A stretch of DNA of 64,000 nucleotides from Cymbomonas tetramitiformis. Lineage: Eukaryota; Chlorophyta; Pyramimonadophyceae; Pyramimonadales; Pyramimonadaceae. The translations under genes and the position numbers were made by a program. Under the pieces are notes generated by a model. It saw only the letters and a list, made by a program, of their open reading frames with translations. It made no database searches and was not told where the DNA came from. Positions 26,289 through 38,200 of the stretch are shown in pieces; within the stretch, counting starts at the first letter, position 1, and the number at the start of each line of letters is the position of its first letter. The stretch covers positions 1-64,000 of the forward strand of contig LGRX02027154.1 of NCBI GenBank assembly GCA_001247695.2. Direction: 5' to 3'.

Positions 26289-27182
26289 GTCGGGCGGTAG
26301 CCATATATGTGATGTACATGTGGTGTAAGGGATACATACCCCTGACTCATGTATGCTCTCAGAATGTGAAGACATCTTCCACAGACTCCTGCGCAGGAAT
26401 CAGCAATTTGGCTGGGAAACCGCTAGGTTAAAAAGTGAAAGTCAACGGACCGGTCAACGCTCGTAGCGGCCAAACCCGTGGTCGAAATCCAAATCCGAGA
26501 CCACATTTTTAGGGTGCCGTACCCCACTTTATATCCTTAGCCGCGAGGAAATCTTCATTTGAGAAATTTGACATCGACCGCCGGAACGTATACGGAGGCA
26601 AGGCTGAAGGGGGCGCAAACTTGGCTTTTTAGTTATTTTTCCGGGTTGGAGTTTCCGATCGGATGGCTGGACGGACGGGAGGGGGATGTTCATGTTCATG
26701 TTGAGTGACGAGTGATGAAGTCGAACCGGAAGTCAAGCACTTCGACTCGACTGATTTTTTTTGAAAAAAGTTTTTTGTTGTGATTTTCGAAGGTCCACGG
26801 TTCTTTTGTATTTGAGCTGTGATACGATAGTAAATGCTGATCTGCCCCACCCCGCTGTGCCCAACTTGGTAACTTCAAGTGGGTATTATATCATAATAAT
26901 CGAATTGGAAAACAACCAAACTTTATGCTAGGAGTCTGAAAAATCTCGTTCCTATCCCTTCACCATCCCCAAATCTCAAATATCCTGGTGACCGTTCTAC
27001 CTGAAGAATGCCTGGTCGTTCATAGTACTGATAGCACTTCACCTTGCTCGTTAGCACACAGGAATGAAAGAAGGTGAAGGCGCTCAGCTGAGAAGCAGGG
27101 CTCGTCAGGAAAACTTCAGTTCCTCTGAAGATCGCTGGAGCATCCCCAAGGTGCCGGCGCTTTCTGCGATACCGAGCGACGT
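26289..27182. other. Intergenic region
   Basis: No gene or repeat that I can support. Small open frames have no motif. Confidence 0.4.
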
Positions 27183-27596
27183 TTGTCATGTTTACAAGGC
27201 AACAAGAGACCATTGTGTGTTGTGGCTTGGCAGGTCGAAGTCGACTTGGAGTCGCATGATAGAGATCAGACACATGCAAGCTATAACCCGTCGACAGCGC
27301 TCATCGATGGCCGCGTGCGATCATATTTTTCCTTTAGTGTCGCGGTACTTGTGATCATCGGTACAGTATATGGCATTTATACGTGGCTGGATCACACTCC
27401 TGAATGGCGGCAACAGGTTTGGGCTTTTAATGCGAAAATGGAACGCATATCGGTTTCTTTCGTCTGTGAACAAGAGGCCTCTCCTGAAAAGCTGCACTTC
27501 GACAGGTTCGTAACTGCCTTGTCTATGGGGCATGCACTGCCACACAAGGATGCGTCCGCGTTCCGCAATCTTGCCTCCAAGATGTTGCGATTCTGA
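27183..27596 (+). CDS. Hypothetical small membrane protein or 5' exon
   Basis: 137 residues with one clear membrane-spanning segment at about 49-69 (FSFSVAVLVIIGTVYGIYTW), preceded by a polar N-terminus and followed by about 68 soluble residues. It may be a free-standing gene, or the signal-anchor exon of the giant gene downstream: an AG/GTTCGT site near 27509 could serve as donor. No homology is recognised and the frame may be fortuitous. Confidence 0.3.
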   Translation: MSCLQGNKRPLCVVAWQVEVDLESHDRDQTHASYNPSTALIDGRVRSYFSFSVAVLVIIGTVYGIYTWLDHTPEWRQQVWAFNAKMERISVSFVCEQEASPEKLHFDRFVTALSMGHALPHKDASAFRNLASKMLRF

Positions 27597-29058
27597 ATCC
27601 CTCACAGCGGAATTCAGCAGCGGCGATCCAAACGAAACTTTATCGAAGTCTTTCCTAGTGCTACCCGCGCCGCGGCCGCATCAATGCAGCACCAGCTTGC
27701 AGCCCGTGTACACAAGTGACTATTGCACAGCGACCTCATTAAGTTAGAGTCTCACACCACCTCTCTTAGATGACCACCTCGCGTTTTGTGCAGTCAAGCT
27801 TGAGTTCGATGTGCGAAAGGATCTCAGGGACGCGCGTCTGCGCACAGGCCTCTGCTGTCCTCCGTCAACCGCCGCGCGCCGCAGAGCAGCTTCGATGCAA
27901 ACTTTTCAAAGGTGGCAGGCCTCACCGTGGCCACGGCCGTGGTGCACTTTGAGACCGCACATCCAAGGTGTCCTGAAACCCCCTTCAACGGACCTTCGTT
28001 CAGATGTTGCTATATACCTACCATATGTGTACACGATGCACCTATTTATATCAACCCCTATTTGGTAGCGCTTCGTTGATATTAGGCAATCCGAATGCAG
28101 CTATCTGTATGAAACTGCGCCCCTCCGCTACAGCATTGCAGCACGCAAGGGTTAGAACTTTGAGAGCGACGACAAATACCAAGCTTCTTTCAGCGACACA
28201 GCAGCAGCAGGGCGCGCTGGCTTTTGAGACGACTGTTCGGACAAACGGTGAACTCGTGCAAACTGAAAGACTCGCAATTGCGAACGCATTTCTCCTGGCA
28301 AGACACTGAACGTTCGTCCAGCAGCCTGCGCGCCTTGCTCTGTCGCGCTGCGGCGCAGTGGTCTGCTCTGTGCCCGCCCCGTGAAGCATGTGTGTCGCCT
28401 GTGATGACAGGGCTTGGGTGGATGTTACTTGCCGCTGGCGCCCACTCTTCATAACCGACGACACGGACCCTCCGGTGTCAGTGCTCCGAGCCTGCGAGAT
28501 CCAGCTTGGAAAGACGCCTGCTGGTGCGCCGTTGTAGTGCCCGATATCCCTTCGTGCCGTCCGCCGTCCACGGAGCTCACTTCCGTTGGCCTCGGAACCG
28601 ATCACTAGCTGCCCACGTGGCTTCCACTTGTGGGGACTCTCAAAACTTCGCTGTTGTGCTTGGCTGCTTGCTACGAGGTGCAGCGGAGAAAGCTTTCTGG
28701 CTACTGGATCGACCTCTCTATTTGGCGCGGAAAGCACCTTTTTTCTTCTGATCTCCTCGTCCGCTGTAGGATGCAGACCCCTGCCTAGTCTCACCAGGGG
28801 ACTTGCCACTATTTTTCGTTCGCTAGGGTGATGCCGGCAGCTTCAACAGCTTGTTTTCTTTTATTTGGATTCCATTACACTGGACTCCTTCAGAACGATA
28901 TCTTGCCGTACCTCTCGGGAAAGCTATGCTTTGTTTCATACCAGTGGTCGCTTTTCGAGCCTGTCTGTTTGCATCTTAGCGATCCCGTGTCTTATTGGTG
29001 CCCGAGTGCTTCATCGGATCCCAACCAACAGAGTCGGCCCTCCCACCAACAGACCTGG
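27597..29058. other. Region upstream of the giant gene
   Basis: No supported gene. A frame open from 28828 joins the first recognisable module segment at about 29175. Its first 75 residues (MPAASTACFLLFGF and on) have no related sequence elsewhere in the window, so the true start is undecided. Confidence 0.35.
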
Positions 29059-29285
29059 CTGCCCCCAAGAGATCTGCCTCCCCACCCAGAGTCGCCACCC
29101 GTGCACGCGTGCACCACACTGCCGGAGGACCGACGGCGGCCGTCGATGGGCTTGGTGGGAGCAGAGGCCCGGGAGGTGCGAGTGGCGGACCTCGCATACG
29201 GTGTGACAACCGTGGAGCTGAAGGTGTGGAGCGCCAACAACATGAGCACCACGGAGTCCCTGCTGTCCCTCACCGTGCTTTACAG
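29059..29285 (+). CDS. Giant gene exon 1 region: first D segment
   Basis: Holds REVRVADLAYGV, the first D motif, and two overlapping sequon positions (NNMS). The 5' boundary is uncertain; CAACAG/ACC at 29058 is one candidate. The donor is CTTTACAG/GTGCGG at 29286, phase 2. Confidence 0.5.
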
Positions 29286-32200
29286 GTGCGGCCGCGCTCG
29301 AAGGCGCGTGTCGCCGAGCATAGTCCGAACACCACCAACAGATATGGTCTCCCTGTTAGTACACCAAGTCCTTCACGTGGCGCTGTTGCATCTGCTTCTT
29401 TATGACATCACCGACCATGATGACTTGGCATTCGCCGATGTGTGGACACTCAACGTCCAGTGGCGGCAGCACTTTGCTGCCTGGTGCTGGCCGTGCGCTC
29501 TGCCTGTCATGCGCACCGGTGTATGTGCTGCACAAGTGCTGGTGCTGACGACGAGAGGGAGCTATCGGGTGTGCAGGGATGGCGATATGCCGACCTTACC
29601 AGCCCAGGACAGCAAAGCCGATCTAATTGAGCCGACGGAACCTGCGTCGGCTCTGGCAGCTTTGGCGCAGTTAGAGTCAGCAGAGGTCGAGCACGCTGAT
29701 GGTGTCAGGACAACAGCTGTATTCGAAAGGGGCACAGATAGTAGTGCACCTGGGTCAGCAGTCATATCCGGGGGGAGCATAGATGAGGGATCTCCTGGGA
29801 TCCCAGCCATCCCTGGGGGGGGCACAAATGGGGGGTCTCCCAGAGTGGCAGCGGTATATGGGTGGAGTTCAGATGGGGGTGGTGCCCCCCATCCCCCATT
29901 GCCTCCGCCCGAGCAGAAGAGGCCATTGCCCCCGGGGAGACCCCCGGCGAGGCCACCCCCTGGGCTCCCGCACCCTCCTGAGCTGGACCGCCAGGGGGAG
30001 GGCGAGACCAAGCCGGAGATCCACGACGAGGTATACCGCCAGGCGGTGCAGTCCACATTCCCGGGATGGGGGGACGACGTGCCCAACGTCTCCACCAGTA
30101 CCTCCGCAGTATTTGAGCTTCCGCTTTCGGGCACCACCGTGGACCACTGGTCCAGCTTCGATCCCGGAGTGCAGGCCTCCCAGGGCCCCGCTCAATCCAC
30201 GAGCATGGGTGGCAACGTCCTGCCGTTGGCCGCTTCCAGTACATCGAGCGGCCATGTGCGAGAGTACGTTGCAGGCCGAGGAGGAGGGGGGGTGACGCGG
30301 CCGGAGCCATCTGTCGATGTGGACTCTAAGCCGGCTGAGGTGGCAGTGGCAGCAGGGTGGGCAACACCGAGCGGTCACCAGGGGAACTACACGGGAGAGG
30401 ACGGTGACCCGTTCTTCGCCAACTTGAAACCTTTGCCCGACGCGATGGGGGAGGTTAACGAGAAGCCTGCAGACGGGGCGCGGCGCCGGCTGCAGCAGGG
30501 CGCCCCCCCTGCCCAGACCTGGTGGGATGAGCTGAGCAGCACCCCGGCGCCGCCGCGGTTCCCGCCGCTGGCCCCGGGTATCACCCATCGGCAGGCCCCT
30601 CCCCCGGATGCCCCTGCGCCGGCGGCATCGCTGCTGCTCGGCGGACCATCAGCGCCCCCACATCCGGTGCCGCACCCTTCACCGCGACCAATGCCGGGGC
30701 CCTCGCCGGGCTTCCCGGGGGCACTGTATGTCCCCCCTCAGGCCGAGGTTCAGGCCTGGGAGTCCAGTGAGGCCGTTCGCCTCCCACCCGCGTCCCCACT
30801 GCCTCTGCCACAGTGGCCTCGAGCGCTGGTACCGAAGATGCCGGAGCCGAAGAAGCCCCCAATGCCCCGCGCCCCAAGTCACGTGCAACCTCCGCCCCCT
30901 TCAGTGAGCCCGTGCGCCCCCCTTTCCCGCCATTCTTCCCCCCGCCCCCTTGGTTCCACCCCCCGTGCCCCCTCCCGATACCGACCTTCCTGTCACAGAC
31001 CGGGGCTCGGTCAGGATGCCGCGCACTCCCCCTAGTGAGTGGGCCACCCCTGAGGACGTCTACAATGCTGAGACGCGAGAGCTGTGGATTGGGGCGGCGA
31101 ATCTCCCCCCTGGCCTGCACGGCTTCCTGTGCCAGGTGCGCGTGCTGCCCCCTCACTCCCTGTGCGCCGCCCTCCTGACCTTGGATGCCCGCACCGCTCT
31201 AACCACCTGGCGCCCTCCAGCCCTGTCCACCTGGCACCCTCGCGATCCCGAAAAGTCACTATCGAGTTAAACGGGGTGTAGTATATCATGCGGGCATCAT
31301 TGCTACTGTCGCCGCCGCAAGCCCGATGAATCTGCGTCCGCCTATATTAGGTTCATCTGCTGCTAACATTACCTCGGTGTCCACACTGTTCTTGCGCTTT
31401 CTACCTGAGCCAATTGTGAACCGAGTGTCCCCGCTGCCCGACCTCTGTCCATGTGGCAGTCTTGAAACGCAAGGCGCCCCCCTCCGCCCGAGCTATGTCC
31501 ATGTGGCACTCTCCTGAACGCGGACATCCGCGCTGCCATGGCTCTGTCTACGCAGCGCTCTTCTACCCCAGGTTCCAGTGTGATCCTTGCTCTCACGACA
31601 TCGTGAGTGTGGTCTTGAGCACGGAACTCGTCACGCGTCATCGGACACGCATTGTCCCACCACCACTGGGATGCACGTCACCCTTCACTGGACCCAAATT
31701 ATGACACCACCACTGATATGCGCACCTCGCCTCATTGGACACAAATTGTTCCACCACCACTGATGTGCATGTTATGTGTGATTGGACGCCGCCCTGCCCT
31801 TTTCTCTGCACCCCCCCTTTTGACCCACACCCAGTCATCAAGTTGTTGGTGCTAATGCCTGCTGCTCCTTCTTCTTCTCAACCTTCCAGCTTGCACTCCC
31901 ACCTTCCAGCTTGCCCTCCCACCGTCCAGCTTGCCCGCCTGAAGGCCACCGCCGCTTGCTGATCCCTCGCGGCTCTCTGCATCAGGCGCTGGAGGTGCCC
32001 GACCTCCGCTTCAGCAACGTCAATCCCCTTCCGCTTCCTGCCGGTGCCGGCGCGGGCGCCGGCAAGCTCTCCGGCATAGCGGCGGCGTTCGAGTTTGAGA
32101 CCACGGCTCTCGGCGGCGAGCTGGGCGCGGGGCTCAAGGCGCAGCTGATGCTCCTGCGCTCCCCGGCGCCGGCCAGCGCCTCCTCCGAGGACTCCTCGCC

Positions 32201-35200
32201 CCTCGCAGAAGGGGCGTTCGACGGCGCCGCGCTGGCAATGCGCGTGAACGGTGAGGAGATCGGGGCGTGGCGCCGGAGCGAGGATCCGAGCGCCGGGGGA
32301 GAAGGCGACTTGAGCCCCGATTCCGCCGGCGGTCGCGCAGCGGGTTTCGGGGATCTGCCCAGTCTGCTCTCGGTGCTGCCAGTGCAGCAGCCGGAGGAAG
32401 CCACCCCGGAAGACGCCGATCCGGGGACCGCCCCGTTCGGACCCCGCGACCCGGTGTCGTGGCTGCAGGAGGTGAACCTACAGCGGGCTGTGCTGCTAGG
32501 CACCACTCACGCCTTCGCACTGCCGGCGCCCTTCGGTGTCCTCACAGGGGCTTCTGCTGGATCGAGCATCTACGACCCCGGGGTGTGGCTGCAGGCGAGT
32601 GCCGCCCCCCCGCGTGCCTGCGCGCGCGCGCCATGGCTCCCCTTTTGATGCAGCGCAAAGCCTAGGGGGGGCGCGGTCCAGGTGTCTGTTGGGGTAAAGG
32701 GCACAAAGCCTAGGGGGTCGCGGTCCAGGTGCCTGTTGGGGTAAAGGGCGCAAAGCCTAGGGGGGGCGCGGCCCAGGTGTCTGTTGGGGACACACGCGCA
32801 TGGGGCTGACGCGTCACACGGTGTATGATGCTGCAGGGAAACGTGACAGTGGACGCTGGCGGTCACCTGGCACGCCGCCTGGCCGTGCTCACAGCGGAGG
32901 GGCTTGAGGCCGTGGCCGCCTCGCCGGGCATGGAGCTCGAGCTGCACCTCCCCCTCAAGCTGTTCATCCAGTTCGCGAACCCGGGCCCGGCCCCGCCTCG
33001 TCCGCCCTTCCCTCCGCAGCGCCACAAGGGGGTGTACAGCAGCGAGTGGGGCGGGCAGGAGGACGTGGAGCAGTGGCAGCGCGGCGTGGTGTCGCAAGAG
33101 ACTGTGTGGCAGCAGCCGCGGGCAGATGCCGCCGTCATCGGGGTGCACGCGGCGCCGCTCCACGGGGGGTGCTCCAGCGAGGAGCTCGAGGGGGGCCGCT
33201 GCATGGAGCCCCACGGCACTGCGCTCCTGCGCCTCCCGGGGGGCACGCTGTTCCCTGGGCTCAGCGGCGCCGGCCCTGCGCCGCCGCAGCCGGAGCCGCT
33301 GAACGTGTCCCTGTGGAGCCTGGACTCGGCGGTCAACCTGAGCATGTCGGTGCACACCGCGGTGTCCATCCCCCCGCCGTGGCGGGACCCAGGCCTACCA
33401 CCTGACGCGGTGCCTCGCCGCCTCCGGGTGCACCTCCAGGGGTGGCTTGAGTACGATCCCGTGAACGACACGGTGCTGCAGGTGCGGCCGGACTCCCCGC
33501 GTGTCTCAGGGAACTTCCAGTCTCGCCCGCCATGCTCGCCCTCCAGTTGCAGTATGCATTACGCTTCTCCCCCTAAATCTGCATCCCACACTCTCCCTGT
33601 ACCACTACGAGTTCACTTAACAGGGCACCACTTGATCGCTACAAACGCGGCTGCAGCGCTGTCGTGGATGTTGCGCGGATCCTCGGGTGGGTGTTGATCC
33701 TTGGGTGGGTGTTGATCCTTGGGTGCGTGTTGACCCTTGGGTGGGTGTTGATCCTTGGGTGCGTGTTGACTCTTGGGTGCGTGTTGACCCTTGGGAAGTG
33801 TTGACCTGTGGCCCTTGGGTGCGTGTTGACCCTTGGGTGCGTGTTGACCCTTGGGTGCGTGTTGATCCTCAGGTGGGTGTTGATCCTCGGGTGGGTGTTG
33901 ATCCTCAGGTGCGTGTTGACTCTTGGGTGCGTGTTGACCCTTGGGAAGTGTTGACCCTTGGGTGCGTGTTGACCCTTGGGTGCGTGTTGACCCTTGGGTG
34001 CGTGTTGATCCTCAGGTGGGTGTTGACCCTTGGGTGCGTGTTGATCCTCAGGTGGGTGTTGACCCTTGGGTGCGTGTTGACCCTTGGGTGCTGTTGACTC
34101 TTAGGTGGGTGTTGACCCTTGGGTGTGTGTTGATCCTCGGGTGGGTGTTGACCCTTGGTGCGTGTTGATCCTCGGGTGGGTGTTGATCCCGGTTGCGTGT
34201 TGATCCTTGGGTGCGTGTTGACCCTTGGGTGGGTGTTGATCCTCGGGTGAGTGTTGATCCTCAGGTGCGTGTTGATCCTCGGGTGGGTGTTGATCCTCGG
34301 GTGGGGTGTTGATCCTCAGGTGGGTGTTGACCCTTGGGTGCGTGTTGACCCTTGGGTGGGTGTTGATCCTCAGGTGGGTGTTGACCCTTGGGTGGGTGTT
34401 GATCCTCGGGTGCGTGTTGATCCTCAGGTGGGTGTTGACCCTTGGGTGCGTGTTGACCCTTGGGTGGGTGTTGACCCTTGGGTGGGTGTTGACCCTTGGG
34501 TGGTGTTGATCCTCGGGTGGGTGTTGACCCTTGGGTGCGTGTTGACCCTTGGGTGGGTGTTGACCCTTGGGTGGGTGTTGATCCTCGGGTGGGTGTTGAC
34601 CCTTGGGTGCGTGTTGTTCCTCAGGTGGGTGTTGACCCTCGGGTGGGTGTTGACCCTTGGGTGGGTGTTGATCCTCGGGTGGGTGTTGACCCTTGGGTGC
34701 GTGTTGTTCCTCGGGTGGGTGTTGGGTGTCTGACCCTTGGATGTTGATTTTGGAACACCTGTTCGGATTTGCGGGAGAGTCGGCAAAGGGGCAGCCCGTT
34801 GGGGAACTGGATGCACTGAACGCTCAGAGCTGCACGTGCTGCCCGCCGCAGGTCACATCTCTGCCGCCTCTGCCGGCATTTGCACCGCATCCTCCGGAGG
34901 CGCCACCCGCTCCTCCGATACCCTTGGCCCCGGGGAGCCGGCTCACGACTGCGGACCGCCGGCGCAAGATGGAGAAGGAAAACGCCCAACGGCGGCGGCT
35001 GCTCTCACGCAAACAGAAAGCAATTGACGCCCGTGAACTGCAGCGGCATATGCATCCAGGGCAGCCGCCACCGGCGCCGCCGCTCCCGGTGGTCACGTGG
35101 TGGCGGCTCCAGATGCGCGGCGCAGTGCTGCCGGACTCGGCTTCGCTCGGGTTCCCCTGGGGGCTCCCCTTCATGCGCACCGAGCTCGGCGATGGCGACA

Positions 35201-38200
35201 CCGTGGCCACCGCCCTGTTGAACTCCACCCAAGGGGTCCTCGAGCGAACCCTTCGCGTGGAAGCACCCAAGGCTCTCCTCGAACTAGGTCGTTACAGCGT
35301 CCTTGCAACTCCAAGCCGGTCGATGCAGACGCAGGAACCCATCAGCGCCGACATGCGCCTCGAGCTGTTTCAGACACGCCCGCTCCCTGTGGACCTTGGC
35401 GCCGCTGGGGCAGGCGAAGGTGCGCGCGACAGTTCTGCCCTTTGGCCAATGGGAGTGATGGCGTGGATCGGTCGTAACTCCCTAGGCGGAGCTCGTGACA
35501 GGCAGAGTGTCACCGCCGGGGAGCTTGTCCGCGCGCTGGCTGGGCGCTCGATCATCCCAGGTGTCTCGGATGCCCCCGACGCGGCCCCGCAGAACACGCC
35601 CGGGCTGCTGGACGAGCTCCTGGTGCCCGGTGACCTGGAGGAAACGCAGGAGGATACCTCGTTGGTGCGGGAGGCGAGCGGCTGGCGGGTGCTCCGGCTA
35701 CAGTATTTATCGCACGGCGAGGGGGCGGGCCGAGAGATAGCGCCCCCTGCTGGGGTATGGGCCCCAATGACGGTGAACGGCACGGGGTGGACCGTGCGTG
35801 GGAAGGCCGCGCCTGCGGCGGGGGGTGGGATGCACACCGCGATGGGCGCTCTGGAGGGAAGCGGCCAGGTGGAGTGGACGGGGCGGTACACGGGCAACGC
35901 GACCAACTCGTCCACGTCAGCGCGGGGACTGCACATCCCGCCCCCTCCGCCCGCGCTGGATGGGCTTGCCGGAGACCTGCAGGAGAAGAAGCGCCTTGCT
36001 GGGGGTCCCATCGAGGCCCCCCTTGCGCCGCTTGCCATTGAGATTCGGATGCCAGGCCCTGCCACAGCGGACCCGCAGCACCCTCGCGGTGGCGGATGGG
36101 TGCTGGACCTAAGCCGGGTGCCGGAGGGAGGCGACCGGGAGGCCCTCGAGGTGGCTCTGGGTGGGGGGGCGCTGGATCTGCGCAACATGTCATACACCGT
36201 GGCAGGCCTGGGCATCACGAGGGCGGAAGGCGAGGGGGGCACGCAAGGGACTGGGGGGCTGCTGGAGGACGTGGTGCCGTTGGATGCGGAGGCGTTCCAG
36301 CTCAGGATGCACGCAGACGCCCAGGTGCAGCTGGTGGAGCACGCGCCGAAGGTGCCCTTCTCCGCGGATGGCCTCTACGATGAGGCGGCGCAGACGTGGC
36401 GGCTCTCTGGAACGTACAACGCAGACGGGGGCGCGCCGTGGGAGTCCCCTCTCGCCGGCGACCTGCTCCAGGTGAGGCGCCCGGCTCGTCCTGGCGCGCC
36501 CGGCAGCGTCGTACCAGTCGAGCGGCATCGTGGTCTCACGTGCGGCACTAGAGGGTGACCTGCCCCTGCCCTGACGCACCGCCGGGGACCCGGGGTACTT
36601 GAAGAAGGAAAGGAAAAACATTTTGTTTTATCAGCACGGCTGAGCGTGGCGTACCCCAAACAGCATCTGAAGCTTGAGCTGGTCGCTCTGAATGCAGAGA
36701 CACGTGGTGTTTTGTTGCGGACTGCCGGCTTCTCGTGTGGCTGTGCGCCGCTGCGCCGGTCCGTGCCCCAACCGCGCGATGCTGCCCCCGGTCTTCGCTC
36801 CGAGCCGGGGCGCTCACGGGACTCTGGGGCGGCTGCAGGTTGGGCGGGCGAACCTCAGCGCGAGGATCACACCGTTTGCAATAGAGGTGCTGGATGCGGA
36901 TGTGGCGACACAGCTGCCCCTCGGAACTGACATGGGGGTGACAGAGTGCGCGCTCGCCCTCGCTCTGCGCGTGCGGTTGACCAACGACCTGGCAGTGACG
37001 TCGCGGTGCCTGAGCAGCACGCGGTGGAACGCCGCGCACATGTGTCACGGGACTTTGGCCGGCGAGGGCGTGGCGGCGCACGACCTGGTGACCGGCATGG
37101 TGAAGGCCGTGGACCCGGTGGCAAACCGGAACTACCGGGCGCCGGAGGTGTTCCACGACCTCTTTCTGCAGGAGCTCCGTGTGGAGTACACCGACGGCCC
37201 GGATGCCTGTGCGCAGGAGCGTCAGCAAGGCGACGCCACTCCGGCAGCGGGGGAGCAGAGCGCGGTGCCGAGCGCTGCGGGTACTTGAGCCCTCTACTCC
37301 TTCTGTACCCTCCCCAAGTCTCCCCAGGTCTCCCCAGGTCTCCCCAGGCCTCCCCAGGTCTCCCAGGTCTCCCCAGGTCTCCCCAGGTCTCCCCAAGTCT
37401 CCCCAGGTCTCCCCAGGCCTCCCCAGGTCTCCCCAGGCCCCAGGCCTCCCCAGGCCTCCCCAGATCTCCCCAGGTCTCCCAGGTCTCCCCAGTCTCCCCA
37501 GATCTCCCCAGGTCTCCCCAGGCCTCCCCAGGCCTCCCAGGTCTCCCCAGGTCTCCCCAGGTCTCCTCAGGTCTCCCCAGGTCTCCCCAGGTCTCCCCAG
37601 GTCTCCCCAGGTCTCCCCAGGTCTCCCCAGGTCTCCCCAGGTCTCCCCAGGCCTCCCCAGGTCTCCCCAGGTCTCCCCAGGTCTCCCCAGGTCCCTGCTT
37701 TCGCCTTGGACCTTCCAAGAAGGCTGATTACGGGAGAGCTTGTTGATTTGTATTTCGGCTCACTCCCGCCGACCGAGCTTGCTCCTGTGCGAGTCCCCCC
37801 CCCTCGGGCTCGATGCGCCGCGCTCGTCACGCTAGAAGTTGGTGGGACGGCCGCGATGTGCTCGGCCGAGGGTTCACGCCGCGGGGCACGGCGCAGGCGC
37901 GGCCGCGGATGAAGGTGCGCAGGAGCCCTGGGCGGGGTGGACGCTGACTGGGCGGTTCAACGTGACCAACTTCTCCCCGATGGAAGCCATCATGGCGGCG
38001 CTGGAGAGCTCCTCCGAGGTGGTGTCCGGCGCCGGCAGCGAGGGTGGTGACCAGTGGGCGCGCTTCATGCTCATGACGCTGCGCATCCCGGCCGGGCTGC
38101 AGGCGAACACGGTGCCGCTGTTGATGGAGCTGCGCTATGCTGAGGACACGCACTTGGAAATGGCGGCCGGGAGGCTGAAACTCTCCGAGCTGAAGTTTGT

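Noticed and set aside
33687..34816. ORFs of VDPWVR or LTLGCV type
   Set aside because: Translations of the 18-bp intronic minisatellite.
36867..37830. ORFs of SPGLPRSPQV and GDLGRPGETW type
   Set aside because: Translations of the 10-bp minisatellite on both strands.
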